60,000 bases of DNA from Owenia fusiformis (taxonomy: Eukaryota; Annelida; Polychaeta; Sabellida; Oweniidae). Made by a program: the position numbers and the translations under genes. Position 1 is the stretch's first letter; each line of letters opens with the position of its first letter. This document shows positions 11,314 to 26,300 of the stretch, in pieces. The stretch is from the NCBI GenBank assembly GCA_903813345.2, contig CAIIXF020000005.1:29331375-29391374 (forward strand). Reading direction: 5' to 3'. The notes under the pieces were generated by a model. That model saw only the letters and a list, made by a program, of their open reading frames with translations. It was not told the origin of the DNA and did not search any database.

Positions 11314-14300
11314 ATGGCGGGAGATTCGGAAGATTTACTTACTTCAATCAATCGTCAAATAAATGAGTGAGTTGTACTTTATATTCGTAAAAACGAAACA
11401 AAAACATTAAAATTTATAATATGTGTTTATTTAAGTTGATCATGAAGGAAGTGAACTTCCAGATATTCAATAAAATTAGTTGAAATCCTAATTTTGAAAA
11501 AATGCAAGTGGGCGATAATAGACCTAAGAAATTAAAAATAGAAACTGCCATTACCTGATCGGTTATGAAGGTTTATACAGCCCCGTAGCAAAGGGGTCGG
11601 GGGCGTTGGGGTATACGAGCGCACCCGGCCAAAAATTCAAATGATTTGGGTCATATTGGGACCAAAGTTTTTAAGGTTCAGCTGGAAAGTAACATTTTGG
11701 TAAAAAATTGCTATACCTGCACATGTTATTTTCTGGTACAAAATTAAGTATGAAGGCATATGTGTATTTCCTTGCTTTTTTCAGGAAAGTATCATTACAC
11801 TGTCTTCTTTTAGAATATCTGGAAACAGGTCAATGGTAGCTCCTGTGCTGTCTGGAAACTTTGAAAGAAAATTTGGAAAAATAGAAAGTGTGAAATATCA
11901 GAATTTCCTGGAGTTCCCATTGAACGCCTACCAGATATTTTAAAAGAAGACAATGTAATGATACTTTCCTGAAAAAAGCAAGGAAATTGACACATGGCTT
12001 CATACTTTATTTTGTACCAGAAAATAACATGTGCAGGTATAGCAATTTTTTACCAAAATGTTACTTTCCAGCTGTACCTAGAGTGAACCCCTCAGCTCAA
12101 TAATCTGCACAAGCCTAATACACCTTATCCCATGTCAGGACTTTAGTCCTTGACCGAGCGCAATCTTTTGCCTGTACGATTACAACTTGGGAGAATTATC
12201 TACGCCCTAAGGCCTTACACTTAAGGTTCAGCTGGAAAGTAACATTTTGGTAAAAAATTGCTATACCTGCACATGTTATTTTCTGGTACAAAATTAAGTA
12301 TGAAGTCATGTGTGTATTTCCTTGCTTTTTTCAGGAAAGTATCATTACACTGTTTACTTTTAGAATATCTGGAAACAGGTCAATGGAAGCTTCTGTGTTG
12401 TCTGGAAACTTTGAAAGAAAATTTGGAAAAATAGAAAGTGTGAAATATCAGAATTTCCTGGAGTTCCCATTGAACCCCTACCAGATATTCTAAAAGAAGA
12501 CAATGTAATGATACTTTCCTGAAAAAAGCAAGGAAATTGACACATGCCTTCATACTTTATTTTGTACCAGAAAATAACATGTGCAGGTATAGCAATTTTT
12601 TACCAAAATGTTACTTTCCAGCTGTACCTTAAGATACCTACGTCAATAAATTCTTGGGTATTTTAGCATTCTTTTCATGTAGTTGGTCCCCGGGAGTTGG
12701 TCCACAATTGTCTGGGTATATCGGCAGAAAGGGAACATTTTTCTTTTTCATCAAGAGAGATTCCATCACTTTTCAAGATTGCGTTTGGATTTTAAAGGGG
12801 ATTCCCCATTTGACTGGCCCGGAAGTACCAATAAATGGAGGACTTTGACAGTTGAAATAAGTTAAATGTTACACGCAAATGTTGCGATCAAAAACGAAAA
12901 TTTCTTCATTTTGCTGATAAACCCAGACAATTGTGGATTCAACTACACGAAAAGAATGCTAAAATACCAAGGAATCTATTGAAGTAGGTATCTTAAGTGT
13001 AGAAGCGTAGAAAACTCTCCCATGTTGTAACCGTACAGGCAAAAGATTGAGACGTTCTCAGGACTATAGTCCTGGCACGGGATAAAATACACCCATTTGA
13101 AGTATATACATTATTGTATAACAATATAATTTAGCAGTAATAGAACATAGATACTAGTCTTCCGTAATTCCGCGGAGTGGACGGAATTTGACAAAACTTC
13201 AATTTTTTGCAGAATCCCTGATTTTCATGAAAATCCTGCGGAATTACCAGAATTTCCAGAAATTACATATTTTACGATCTCCTACCTTTGCGGGGTATTC
13301 GAAGAGTGTCTGTTTATGTCCAACAATCAATCATTTAAATTGAGTACAAGTACGATTTCACCGTGAAATTCAACATTCTATCACGTTTAAATTCGCTAAA
13401 GCGAGTTCGCTTATGACGCGCAGTTCTTACCTAGAAAGTAGCTGACTTCCGTTCCCTTGCTACGTCAATTTTCATCGTTTTAAAAGATTGCAGAATTTGG
13501 ACTTTTTTTGAAAATTTGTGCAGAATTTCGATTTTCCCCTTGCAGAATTTGCTTTTTTTTCTAGCAGAATTTTTTGCAGAATTTTGATTTTTTTTCATGC
13601 AGAAAACTAGTATCTGTGATAGAAATTGAATAGAATATGAATAACAATTTACTTAAGTACTGGTGCTCCTAACAAAAACATTTTGAAAAAATGCTATACA
13701 GTACCCGCACATGTTATTTACTGGTGCAAAATTATGAAGGCATGCTTGTATTTTCTTTGCTTTTGTTATTTGACTTGCCTTCTATGGTCCTCCTGCTAGA
13801 AATTCCCACTAAGCCTGTTGTAATGTGATAAACCTTGTAAATACATGACTATATCTGCATTTTTCATATTTTATTTCAAGGTTTGATGCCGAAGATGATG
13901 AGGATAACGTATTGGACATTGTCACAAGAACAACCAGGTCTATGAACATTCTGCATCATAGCAGAACATCTCCCACAGATTCAAGGAGCAGCACATCATC
14001 AAAAAAGAAGAGGAAACAAAATACCAGAAGTAATACAAAACAAATGAAATCTAGAAATCAGAATTCTGATGCCGAACACACTCCAACAAGAAAAAGACTT
14101 ATAGAGGATACTACTCCAACTGAAATAAGAAATAATTTAGAGAATGTGGGATTATCAAGTTGTAAAAGAGCCAAGGAAATAGATTCTGACTTAGACGTTA
14201 CTGAAACACCAAGAAGTCGGAGAAATCAGAGCGCAAAAACTAAATCCAGTATAATTGAAAGCTTGAAAAAATTTAAAAAGAAATCTAAATTAACAGCTGA

Positions 14301-17300
14301 AAAAATTTCAAAACAACAATCTGAAAGTAAGGACTCTACTCCTTCAACAAGCAAAAATGTGAGTCAATTAAAGGACAAAACTGGAGATCAAATTGATGAA
14401 ATTCATAGCCTTGAAGAAGAAAAGAAAAAATATCAAGCTCTTATTGACGAGGGACTCAGGGAGATTAATGAATTGAAGGCTGAATACAGAGATGTTGAAT
14501 CCAAAAGTATTGCAGTTGAAGCTGATATTGATATAATTCAAACATGTCTGTAAGTGAATTTAATTCAAGAGACCCTATTTAATTTGCTACCTTTTGAATT
14601 TTCTTTGTTCACTTCAAACTATAGGTCTTTGTTATTGTAATCATTTTGGCCAACAGGGTATTTCATGACAATAACTAACAACATGAACAACCCTTTCCAA
14701 AAAATTGATTTTGTCTCTTTAAAAAAGAGCTTCACATACACCTAGATACTCCTGAACAAGCATGAACCATTTAATATACTGAGAATAGTTCCATCAAAAA
14801 GCCACCTACCCAATCCAAATAGCATTTACTGGATTTTATACTTTCAAAAGTACCTGGCATTCATTTCACAATGAAACTCTCATTTAAAGGCCATGACAGC
14901 TACTTTTGGGGTTATTTAGATCTGATCAGCATCAAAACTGTATATTTATTTCTCCCATTCTTAGCCTTGTGTGCAAGGCTCTGTCACTCAAGGTAGACAA
15001 ACAAGTGAAAGCAATGGGCAAAATACACATAATTGGAAAATTAAAAAATTCGTAAAAAACAGGTGATTGCTGTTTAAACAATCTGAGAAAATTACCTGGT
15101 TACCTGCTGCTAATATAATATCTTGTCCATACAATTAATTGTACTTGTAAAATTGTCAAAATTCATGGAGGGATTGTATGATTTTTGAAATTATTCAACA
15201 AACCTTTGAGATAAAATTTTCATGGGTAACTTTACAAATGAATGACGATAGTTGTAACTCTATGGCATGATAAAATGTGTTAGACCTTGTATGAATTGCT
15301 ACATTTCTAAAATGTGTGACGTCACCAATGCGCTGAAATCAAACGTTATAGAATTAATCAGTTGGAATCCATGTGACCTGTAATAAACACAAAAGTACAA
15401 ACTAATATTGTCAGTAATAGACAAAGGCATTTCATTTATTTTTTACTTAGATTTTGGATTTTATCCCTTTATATAATTACTATGCTGTAAGATACTTGTG
15501 AGGTACTGTTTCTGTAAATGAGTTCTACATTACTCATAGCCTAATTACTATTATGTGCATACATGTATGTACTTTCTATCAATTCCAGTGACATGTTCAA
15601 TGTTTAAATGGCATTACTCATCACAAATGATAAAATTACCAATTTACCCTCCCTTGTTTTACCTGAAATAGAATAATATAATCTTTTTATGAAAGAGGAG
15701 GGAACGTCCCAGAGTTTCAAGATGACAGACATAATTACCTCTCTTGCTTACCACCTTCGTTCGTTCGAATTTTCATCGGCTAGTTATCAAATACTACACT
15801 TCGATGGGATGTTTCAATTGACATAGGTATATTCCGTACACCTTTCTTTATCTTGTCGTGAAATGAGAAGCTGTGATATTGGTTAACACGCCAGAAATGA
15901 ACATAATATTATTCGAAGCGTATTTCGAAAATTTTGAAACCGCCACTGATGACGTCATTTGTTTGTCGACTTTTGACCAATCAGCGACAATGTCATCTCA
16001 ATACAGATTTACATTATAAGCGTATGTCATCTTTGAACCCTGGTGTTTCTCCCCCTCTGTATGATTAAACTAATTGCTAGCAAGAGCTATTATCACCATA
16101 ATATGTCTTAGGTAGTTTATTTATCACCGGAGTGTCTTACATTAGTCAACTATCTACGTCAGGTTGGGTGTTCAGTTTATGTAAATGGCTTTAGTTTGAC
16201 TGGGAATAGTAAGCTTGCTTCCGTGACAGTTTGGCGATGATGTGACTTTATGGTATCGATATGATTTGGTAAGCCTTCCCGGCCAAGAATTCTTTAAAAA
16301 TCATGCAGTTTTTCACCATTTGATACCCTTTGCATTCGTTCGACTTCACTTCTTAAAAGAGAGCTTCGTCTTCACTCTTTCAGTTTACAATAAATCTCTG
16401 ATCTCACCGAGCCAATCAGAGTTTGTCGTCGAAATACGGTCGACTTTCTACATGGTCATTTGACATCATCGCATAATTAATGAGCACGTACTTAGCGTGT
16501 GTTCGCTGATTGGTTAAGAAAGGGTCAGCGTAGTAGATTTGAAATGATTTATAACCTGGGCTGTCAGAGGCACCAAACTTTTGGTTGGAACTGCTAAACT
16601 GTAATATAGTCTATACTAGGCAGAGGGTAGTTTATAACTAGACTCTGCATGCAGGGTACCATTTTGGGTACTTATTATGTGGCTTTTGGCCAACACTGTC
16701 AATTAATCTCTTTTTGTTCTCTTTTATTTCAAGTTTTATTGATCCTGATTCTCAAAATGCACTTGCAGGTGTCTTTCTGAATCATTCAGCTTTGTAATAA
16801 GAGAATAGAAAACTGTCTAGAGACAACAGTAAATTGCTTATATCCAAGCCTAAAATACTACTTCATATTTCCTTAGTACATGTACATCTAAGAGGCTGAT
16901 GTATTTCCCCATATCCAGCAATCGTAATGTTAAATCGGACATCACCTTATCTCCTAAGTGGTACTATTACTGAGATTTCGTATCAACACTTTAGTCTACT
17001 AAATTATTGTTTAAAACTCATATATGTGAGCGTTAATGCAGGGGCATTTCATACAGCCTATAAACACCGCCCTTTCATTAAATGTGTTTTCTGGTTTCCT
17101 TAATTTCGCCAATTTCTTAAGAAATTGATGGATAATTTGAAGATTATATGATCAGACACATAAATATGGCATATACCACATAAGTTTCTCATATTTAGTT
17201 GTTGTTTTTTAGTTGCTGTTTTTTGTTGAACCATATATAACGTATGGATAACGTATTTTATTTACAAGTAGGCTGCATCTTGTATTAGACCAACATAGCA

Positions 17301-20300
17301 TCAAGTTTCACTAGAGCTGCTAAGAACACTTCTTATCAGATGTGTTGACAGCTCTCCTGATAAAGAAAGTGACCGGAGATTTCACAGGTAAATCTCATTG
17401 ATTTTCAATGAATGAATTTTGAATTATTCATTGTAAATGGAATTGATAATGAGTATAGAGTATTTGACGCAATTCCAATTGTCTTGAATGGTGGGGGAGG
17501 GGAGGGGGTATTAGACATTGTTTCTTTTCACGCTAGATTATGATTTGAGATAGCTGGGGGTTGTTTTTTTGTCTGGTGTACTCTTAGATCTTTTCTTTTT
17601 CTTCCTGAGTTCTGTAACAATTCTTGGTTCTTTCCCTTTTACACAAAATATATGGAGGTTATCCTGAAATGAAATATAGCTTCGATGAATAACATATTTT
17701 TGTGATAAGGATAAGTCTAGTAACATTACAATCCTGTCAACAAGACTTCAATCAATATTTAACCTGTCAGCTGTCACATACTTTCAAACACCCACTAAGA
17801 CCTACTTCTAAAGTCTATAATCAGTAGGATCAAGCCACACAACTGCTTCCTCTCTAACACAATATTGAGCTGCTTGAAGCCAAACACCAATCAAAGCTAA
17901 TACGCACGCTGAGCCGTTATTATAACTTTGAACTAATTACATTGGATTGTAGGCGGGAAGCAATCAAGGGAAGTCATGCAATTTCTGCTTTGTATTCTTA
18001 ATGCATAATTGATGAAAATGTGTGTCATCCGGGAAATTTTGAAATGCATCTTCTAGACTAGACAGGTGAACAAAGGTGGCATTGATTGGGCCTGTTTTAA
18101 TTGCTATTGTGATTAAAAAGTCGAGAAATTATTAACATGTGCATCGAATGGATAATAAAAGGATTGATTTTTTGTGACCTTTTTTTGCCATCATTATTAT
18201 TTTAATATGCTGGTATCATATAAAAGACGAACCTTTGATGGGATTAATTTGGCCAACTAAAATTGGTTATGTGATCTAAAAGTCGAGTTATTACTAGCCT
18301 GTGCATTATGCGGTTGATAAAAAGATTGATTTTTTGTGAAGTTTTTTTCCATCGTCATTATTATATGCATGCTGGTTCACTAATGGTCATCTCTAAAATC
18401 ACCAATCTTTTAAGTAGACATGAATTAAACATATGTTCGATCAGATAATGTTGAATTCAGTGTCATTTTCAAGTTTAGAATTATACCTAAGTGTCAGAGC
18501 CTAAAGTACATTATATTAGGTGTAGATGAAACTCTCTTTAAAAGTCTAAGCAAAATCAAAATATTGAAAAGGTAATATTCCCAGCTGTTATAATTTATAG
18601 CTTCTGTACAAGAGGTGTAGATGAAGCTCTCTTTTAAAGAAGAATCAAACCTTTTGTATGTATGTATATCTTTATTGCCCTTTATGAAAAGGTACATTGT
18701 TGTAATGTACTCTATTGTAATCTATACATGAATTTCTTGGATCATTCTTATAGCTGTTCCAAAAATTTGAACAAATTTGGGCAATTTGTTTAGCCACAAA
18801 TGGCAGGTTAGGGGGAAAACTCCTTCATTTTTAGGCATAACTTGAATATTTTCATTTTAAATTGAACATTTTGACCCCACACTGAAAATATTGAGCCTTC
18901 TTGTTGATAGTCTTTTCTCAAGACTATGTACCCCCCCCCTCTGTGTAATTCACCTTCCCAACACAACACGATTGGATGGCAAAGTACACCGGGGGGGGGG
19001 GGGGGGGGCTATCTTGTTGAAAGCTGGCTACAGGGTTCTTGTATTTTTTCTAGCCTTTATCTATTTTAAAAGCTCATTTATTAGTTTTTTACATCAACAA
19101 TGATATTGATTTGAAACCAAATCCAAAATATTCCAGTTTTTACTGTATTTGAATATTTTTCATTTCAGTTCCAGATATCCAGACAGAGGACGTGAAAAGA
19201 TCCAGACAGCTATCGGGAACTTGAAGAAACAGGTAATTTTCCTATTTATTTAGACATCACCAAAAAACAATCTGAGTACCTGCTAATTATGAACTATTAT
19301 ATATTGTTATGTCACCAGGGCTCGCATTAACACCATCCCCAAAATAACATAAGTGACGTATAGAAAATTGGGGAATGGAAATTCAGAATTTTTCATTTTT
19401 TGAATGCAGAATAATTTGAGAAAATTTTTGGCACTTGGTCTGTGTTTTATCAGATTTTTATTACTACAAGTATTTGAGGCTCTGTAAAGATTAAAATATG
19501 TGTCTTTACCATTTTATTTTGAATAAAAAAGTTCAGACTTGGTATAGCTTCGAGGCCTTGTGACCCCCCCCCTTTCCTGAGTTTATTTTCATATACGGCT
19601 TGTTTCTGGGGCGTGAATTGGCTTCTGGTGAATAAACACAACATTCTGAATCAAAACCCACTTCTTAATCATATGGCATCTCTTACAACTGATTATAAAT
19701 ATGTGCTTCCATATTTCGAAATGAAGTATAGTCATTGTAATAGCAATGTCACTATTTTGTATGGTTGGAAATAAAAGTTGTGGGAAAATTTTGTTTGGGA
19801 CTAGAGACTACAATACAAAGTCAAAAATTAGTATCAAGATTTCTTTTAGAGAGTATGACAGGTTAATACAAGGGATGTTTATATTTACCTTGGATGAAAG
19901 ACAATTATCTTGTGTGGCATATTGACATCCTTTGGAATCAGAACATCAGTTTGGTAATTATTGGTAATTATTGACATAACATAATTGGCTATTTCCCAAT
20001 TACTTCAATTAACCATTAACATGAGCTTCAATGGAACGTCACATGCTGCCATATGGTTTCACTTCTATTAGCCCACCATATATGGTTTTGGTTGATTCCA
20101 AATATTTCAGGTAGTCCATAGAACAACAGTTTTGGAAAATTTTAACTTTTATGTCACCACCAGAATTTTCCAACTTTTTATGGATGGTGTTTGGTGATCA
20201 GTGTTTGGCAGTCAGTGTCTGTAACAAATGGCAGGTAGTGAAATTTTGCATGTTAATGCCTTGTTACAATTAACAGTTGCAAATACCCTGCGTGCAGAGT

Positions 20301-23300
20301 CTAGTTAAACTACACTCTGCCTAGTAGAAACCATATTACAGTTTAGTAGTAGTAGTAGTAGCCCCGCCCCCACGACGGATACCGGTGACAGTTTGGGTGA
20401 TATTCACTTTTGACCTACGCGCTGACCTTTCTTGCACCAATCAGCGAGCTTGAAGAAACATAGGCCAAATGCGTTCTAATTAAATATGGGCGTGTCATTG
20501 GTCAATTTCGGGCTCAACGATGACGTCAGAAGGAATGACCATATATAGAACGTCGGTCAAATTTGGCCGACGAACACTGATTGGCGCGGTGAGTTCACAA
20601 GTTTATTTTAGTTTGAAAGAGTGAAGACGAAGCTCTCTTTTAAGAAGTGAAGTCAAACGAATGCAAAGGGTAAGTTGCAAAATACCTCAAAACAAAAAAT
20701 ACATCTTTGGTGAAAACAACTAGATAAAATAAGCTATAATGAAATTCCCGATAGTACATAATATGGAAGCTATTCAACACCCATTTGGGAGAACTTGAAT
20801 ATTAACATGTAATAATCTGACCACCAAGAATTATCTTTTAAGAAGCAAAGTCGAATGAATGTCAAGGGTACATTTTGGACCTAATTACAATGATTTTCCT
20901 TCTACCATCATGCTCTGTTGGGCAAACAAAAATTTAGAAGGGAAAATATTCTCTAATGGGACCATAATTTGACACTTTTCACATTTGTCACGTTTCAAAC
21001 TGTCCTTCGGCTAGGATGAATCAGTTTGGTTTATCAAGAAGATGTCGTTGATCTGGCTGACTATTATGAAGATAAATTACATTATAAGAACGTGCTTCTA
21101 TTAAGTCACATGCTTGGAAATGTGAATAATCGAAACTCTTGTCTTACTTTTTTTATTAGTTCAGATAGCACATGTTTTACACTCCATGCTAAAACATGCT
21201 TCATCTAAAATTATTTTGTCAATTATATGCAGTAATACACTTGTTATTGTCAGTAGAACTAAAAAAATCAGAGATACATCAAATACTTGATGCCATAAAC
21301 CTTGAGGATAATTGAAGTTTCCTGTTTTTCATATAACAGGAGAATGACTCGCGTAGGAGGATTATCTTATACAGTGTGGCAACAGGGCTCTCGGTAGGCT
21401 TTTAGGCTGTGGCGCAGCACCACACTCTATTTACTTTCCACCATAACCTATTGGCAAATTATGATTGTTCCCACAGTTTAACTTCTTGAATCCCAGGCTG
21501 TAAAATCGGTAGAAATCAGAGACTTTTTCATTTTTGCCACCTTTTTAAATTTACTACATGCCTTTACAATATTTGATAGTACATGTATATTCAGATGCAT
21601 ACTAGTAGCTTGAATGTATAATAGGAAGCAAATGAAGAAAGTATAGGAACGATGATGAAAATCAAAATATTGAGTCAAATGTATTTAGTTCTACGATGTT
21701 TCAAGGTATCTTATGGCAGCAACAATGTCAATATTATTACAACAACAATGTCAATGTTATTACAACAACAATGCCAATGTTATTACAACAACAATGCCAA
21801 TGTTATTACAACAACAATGCCAATGCCAAATTTAAAAAATGCAAAGAAGAGCCAAGGCTCATATATCCTACATTCAAACTTACATCTACATAAGTTATGA
21901 CCATGTTACTGTTGATAATTTTAGACATAGTTTCAAATGTGCTGAATTTTAGATCCGAACCAGTCTGTTTGCCATGTACCAAGCATCCTAATGTTCATCA
22001 TATATTTTGGTTTATTACAAGCTAGCAATATGAAAAAATATGAATAAATAAAAATATGAAGAAATGGGGTGTACTGTTATATCATGATGTGCATTAAGGC
22101 AGATTACTGACTGACGTCACATATAACTTGAAAATATAAACCTCTACGCTACTTACATGGCGATTCTCATGTAGATACTGATTTGATTTTCAATAACAAA
22201 TAAATCAATGTTGTAGTCTATACATAGTATGACTTCCAGAAATGATATTTTTCATACCTCTTCACCTATTCTTGTCAATGTCACATTGAGAGAAGCCTTT
22301 AATAAGAAAACAACATAATATGTAATGTTTCATTGACACGAATCGAATCGTCTTGTTCTGTTTAAAATTGCACGTAGGCCATCTTTCTTAATGAAATCTG
22401 ACACATGTTTATAACAGATCTCATTCTTTCAATAAGAATAATGTGTTTTTCTTCAGCATAACAATCATAAATAACAGCCTGGCACAAAGAGCAACTTGGC
22501 TTGGTGTTGATATGTTTTTTTATAGGTTAATGGAAAAATAATTAATTTTTCATCATCATCTATTCTTGCAAATGTCAGAGGTACATAATCACAAAGTCAT
22601 CTTTGATGTATACCAGTAAGTGATGTATTTTAAGTAATGTTTAAATTTTGATTATTTTCTAGATCAGCTTAACAAGTGAACAGACTGGGGTCAAGATCCA
22701 TGATGTTTGTACCTCACTAAAAAAAGGTAATTAAAGTTTAATGAGTGGTATACCTAAATATTTGAGCATAGATTTAGGTGAAAGAGTCAAATGTATGCAA
22801 AACAAATCCAGCAAACCTGGGTTCAGCAAAACAGGGTTCACCGTTTCTTTCTGTTGACACCTCTGCGAAACTACATTCATACTCCATACCACAGTGAACA
22901 GGAGGTTTAAAACCAAAGCTTATGTTTGCAAATCCTTTATATTATATTACATAGGCGTAGCGGGGGGAAGGGGGGGTTCGATGCTTTAAAATGCTTTTTA
23001 TTATTTGAAGCATCTAGCTCAATTTTGAAGGAAGTTGCATCAATTTTTGTAAAATTCAAATCAAATATCTTGTTTATGCCAAAACTGCTTATCTTATATC
23101 ATGCATAAGTAAGCTGTCACGCTACGTACAGAAGGTCACATGACCATGAATAGTGAACTAAAGTAGTAAACAAAAGTAATTAAATCCTGGTTTGAAAACT
23201 CCTGAAAATAACCTGGACAATTCGAATAATGAACCAACCATTTCCTCTTTTGCAAAGGCGGGTATTTGGGTTGAGTTACAAAGAGCAGCATTTGACAATG

Positions 23301-26300
23301 AGTCCTTCTGAGATTTACCCATGTTTAAGCTCTTGAATTACAGGCTCTAAAATTGGTTTGAAACCATAGAATTTTTTATTTTTGCCAGTTTTTGACATTT
23401 TACTACATACAGATAGTGAAATTAGTCAGTAGCGATCATTTCTACACATTTTAAACATTTTTGTGAAAATTCAAATTAGAGCAATTTTAATGAAAAATTG
23501 TGTGACAGATTATCTCGTCACTCTAGGTTTCAAGGTCACTTCTTAGGTGACGAGAAATATTGTTACGCTGTAACTCTGCGTAGTCAAGAGGTTAAATGGA
23601 GTTTTTCAATTGAGATAGTTCTGCATCTTTTGAGTCCACATATGATCATTGCAGATATCTCAGGAGTGCAATGTGCTCTTTGCCATGTACATTGAAGAGA
23701 TTACATAGTTCCAACAGTTTACACTGTCAGTCTATTACTGGAGCCAGCCCCATGATAACTGTAGCTTAAAAAAGAATTCCCAAATGTTTTGATTCATAGA
23801 AAGCAGGATGTCAAAAATTGTGGCTTACAAGTATTTCTACATGGTGTTCTGGTATTTCCTTTTTTTCTTGGGTTTGTTCAATTTTGTTGTAACCTTGTTG
23901 GGAATATACTTTACATTTGATTCTATCCTTTTTCATTGCCATAGATATTATTCAAGCGAATTCATTTCTGAATGAGTTGAATGATTTTTTTTGTTGCCAA
24001 ATGGCACTTTTGATCTTTAAATACAATAAAGTTAAACAAAAGCATTTGTTATAAAAATAACTTTCAATTAATTTTGAGAATAACATGTTTATCAGAACTT
24101 ATTAACATTTTTTTATACAAGAGATCTCAAATCTGTTAATTATATGTGGGATGGTTGTTGTTATTTGGATGCTTGTCTCAATGTCTGACAGTTGAAATAA
24201 GTTGGGTTCATTGTAAACAAATGTGGCTTGTTTCAGACGATGAAAGGGAATGTCTGTGACTGCATTGTTTTTGCCTGCTTGTTTCAGACAATGAGAGGGA
24301 ATGTCTGTGACTACATTGTTTTTGTCTGCTTGTTTCAGACGATGAAAGCGAATGTCTGTGACTACATTGTTTTTGCCTGCTTGTTTCAGATGATGAAAGC
24401 GAATGTCTGTGACTACATTGTTTTTGCCTGCTTGTTTCATATGATGATAGGGAATGTCTATGACTACATTGTTTTGCCTGCTTGTTTCAGATAAAGAAAG
24501 GGAATGTCTTTGACTTCATTGTTTTTGCCTGCTTGTTTCAGACAATGAGAGGGAATATCTGTGACTACATTGATTTTGCCTTCTTGTTTCAGATGATGAG
24601 ATTGAATGTCTGACTTCACTGTTTTTGCCTTCTTGTTTCAGATGATGAAAGGGAATGTCTGACTTCACTGTTTTTCCCTGCTTGTTTCAGATGATGAAAG
24701 GGAATGTCTGTGACTATATTGTTTCGCCTGCTTCTTTCAGATGATAAAAGGGAATGTCTGTGACTATATTGTTTTTACCTGCATGTTCCAGATGATGAAA
24801 GGGAATGTCTGTGACTACATTGTTTTTGCCTGCTTGTTTCAGATGATGAGAGGGAATGCATCTGGGACTATGTTGTGATTGGATCATCTTATGACACAAC
24901 ATTTGAAATCAACTACCTGGTACAGGAGGAAAAGGTCAGCATTTAAGACATTTTACTCTTCCTCAAATTTTAAACGTTTTTTACACTTTATCATTTCAAT
25001 TACACATATTTCTATTTTGATGAAGTAATGCAAGTTTTTCAATAAACTCACAGTATAGTTGCCATTGATACTCACCCTTCATATAGACGTATAATACATG
25101 ATGTTCAAATGCTATTTACTCCCAATTATTCTGTATGTAAAATATAATCGAGGCATGGAACATCCCAAACAGAAAATATTGAAGTAAAAACAACTAAATA
25201 CAGTAAAGCAAGCTTGAAACATTCTCCATTATTGTAACCATAGAGGTCATAATCAAACAATTAACTCGAAGGGAAGTTCTACCTTTAAATAAATGGATAG
25301 GAAATTCAATTAATTTAAAACTTATTTCTACCTCTGATTCTGTGTCATGACAAGACTTAGACGACATTGAAATGTGAGAAGAATTTGTCCCTTTGACTTT
25401 AACTGCTATGTTGCCATCTTTTTTTAGTCATTTTGTTTATAAGCTCTTTAGTTTTATATTCTATTTATGCTGGTGGAAATGCTTTTAGGGGGAGGAGAGC
25501 ATTGCCAGAATATCTGGATTAAAGATAAACCTCCCAGAGACTAGCCTAGAGCTTGACGATGGTGTAACAGGGTACGTAAATTATTACAAACAATAGATCT
25601 CTTCTAAGCCGCATAGAGGTTACTAAGCAACATATTTAGCCAATGAGAATTGGCTCTCGGCATTATTTAATGATCTTCTTTTGACTGGCTTGGAACAATT
25701 TAGTGATAATTTTTTTACTATAATGGTCATCTCTAGATCAAGTATTTAATCAGGAGATGAACATTATGGCAATCTTGCTCATTGATAGGTTCATTCCAGT
25801 CAAAAGTAAATTGTGATGAGCCAATCCTTGTATTGATGTTGATTTAGCATATTCTTATAATCCTGCATCAATTTTCCTACATATATTAAAAAAGGTCCTT
25901 GCTACTTTATGGTAATTAAACATAACTCTACCATCGTTGACAGAAATATATTTGATATTTTCTGTAAGGCTTTGAGCATTAAATATATAAATAAATTAAA
26001 TACAAAGTTTTTTCAGTTCACCCATTTCTAAGAACAAAATGGTGCAAGCCATAAAATTAATTACCCTGGTCTCTAAGACATAGTGGAATAGTCAAAGCAA
26101 ATTCTTAGTTATTGCAGTATAGGGTTTTCAAAAGTACCTCCAAAGTTCCGTATAATGGACATTTTGAGGGTAAAAATGTTCTTCCCATGTTATTCTAATG
26201 GGGATTTTACTGTTAATGGCACTGTTATAATGGCACATCAATTTTTTCAGCTATATTGGCAATCATTACATTCAGTGATATTGACAATCATTATGTACAA

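Larger units (their letters stand above)
12121..13090. mobile_element. Outer foldback element split by two nested foldbacks
   Basis: The left arm (12121-12224) and right arm (12993-13090) are inverted copies: CAGGACTTTAGTCCT and CTTTTGCCTGTACG on the left face CAGGACTATAGTCCTG and CGTACAGGCAAAAG on the right. With the inserts removed, the apex would read ACACTTAAGTGT, a perfect palindrome with TTAA at its centre. Elements A (copy 2) and B sit exactly at that TTAA. Confidence 0.8.

Noticed and set aside
11810-12545. Repeated frames starting MCQFPCFFQESIITL
   Set aside because: They lie in the arms of foldback element A and appear on both strands because the arms are inverted; not genes.
24228-24494. 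CRISPR-like regular array or repetitive protein at the 51-bp repeat
   Set aside because: There are no unique spacers. Units are whole duplications of a splice acceptor with exon start in an animal gene.
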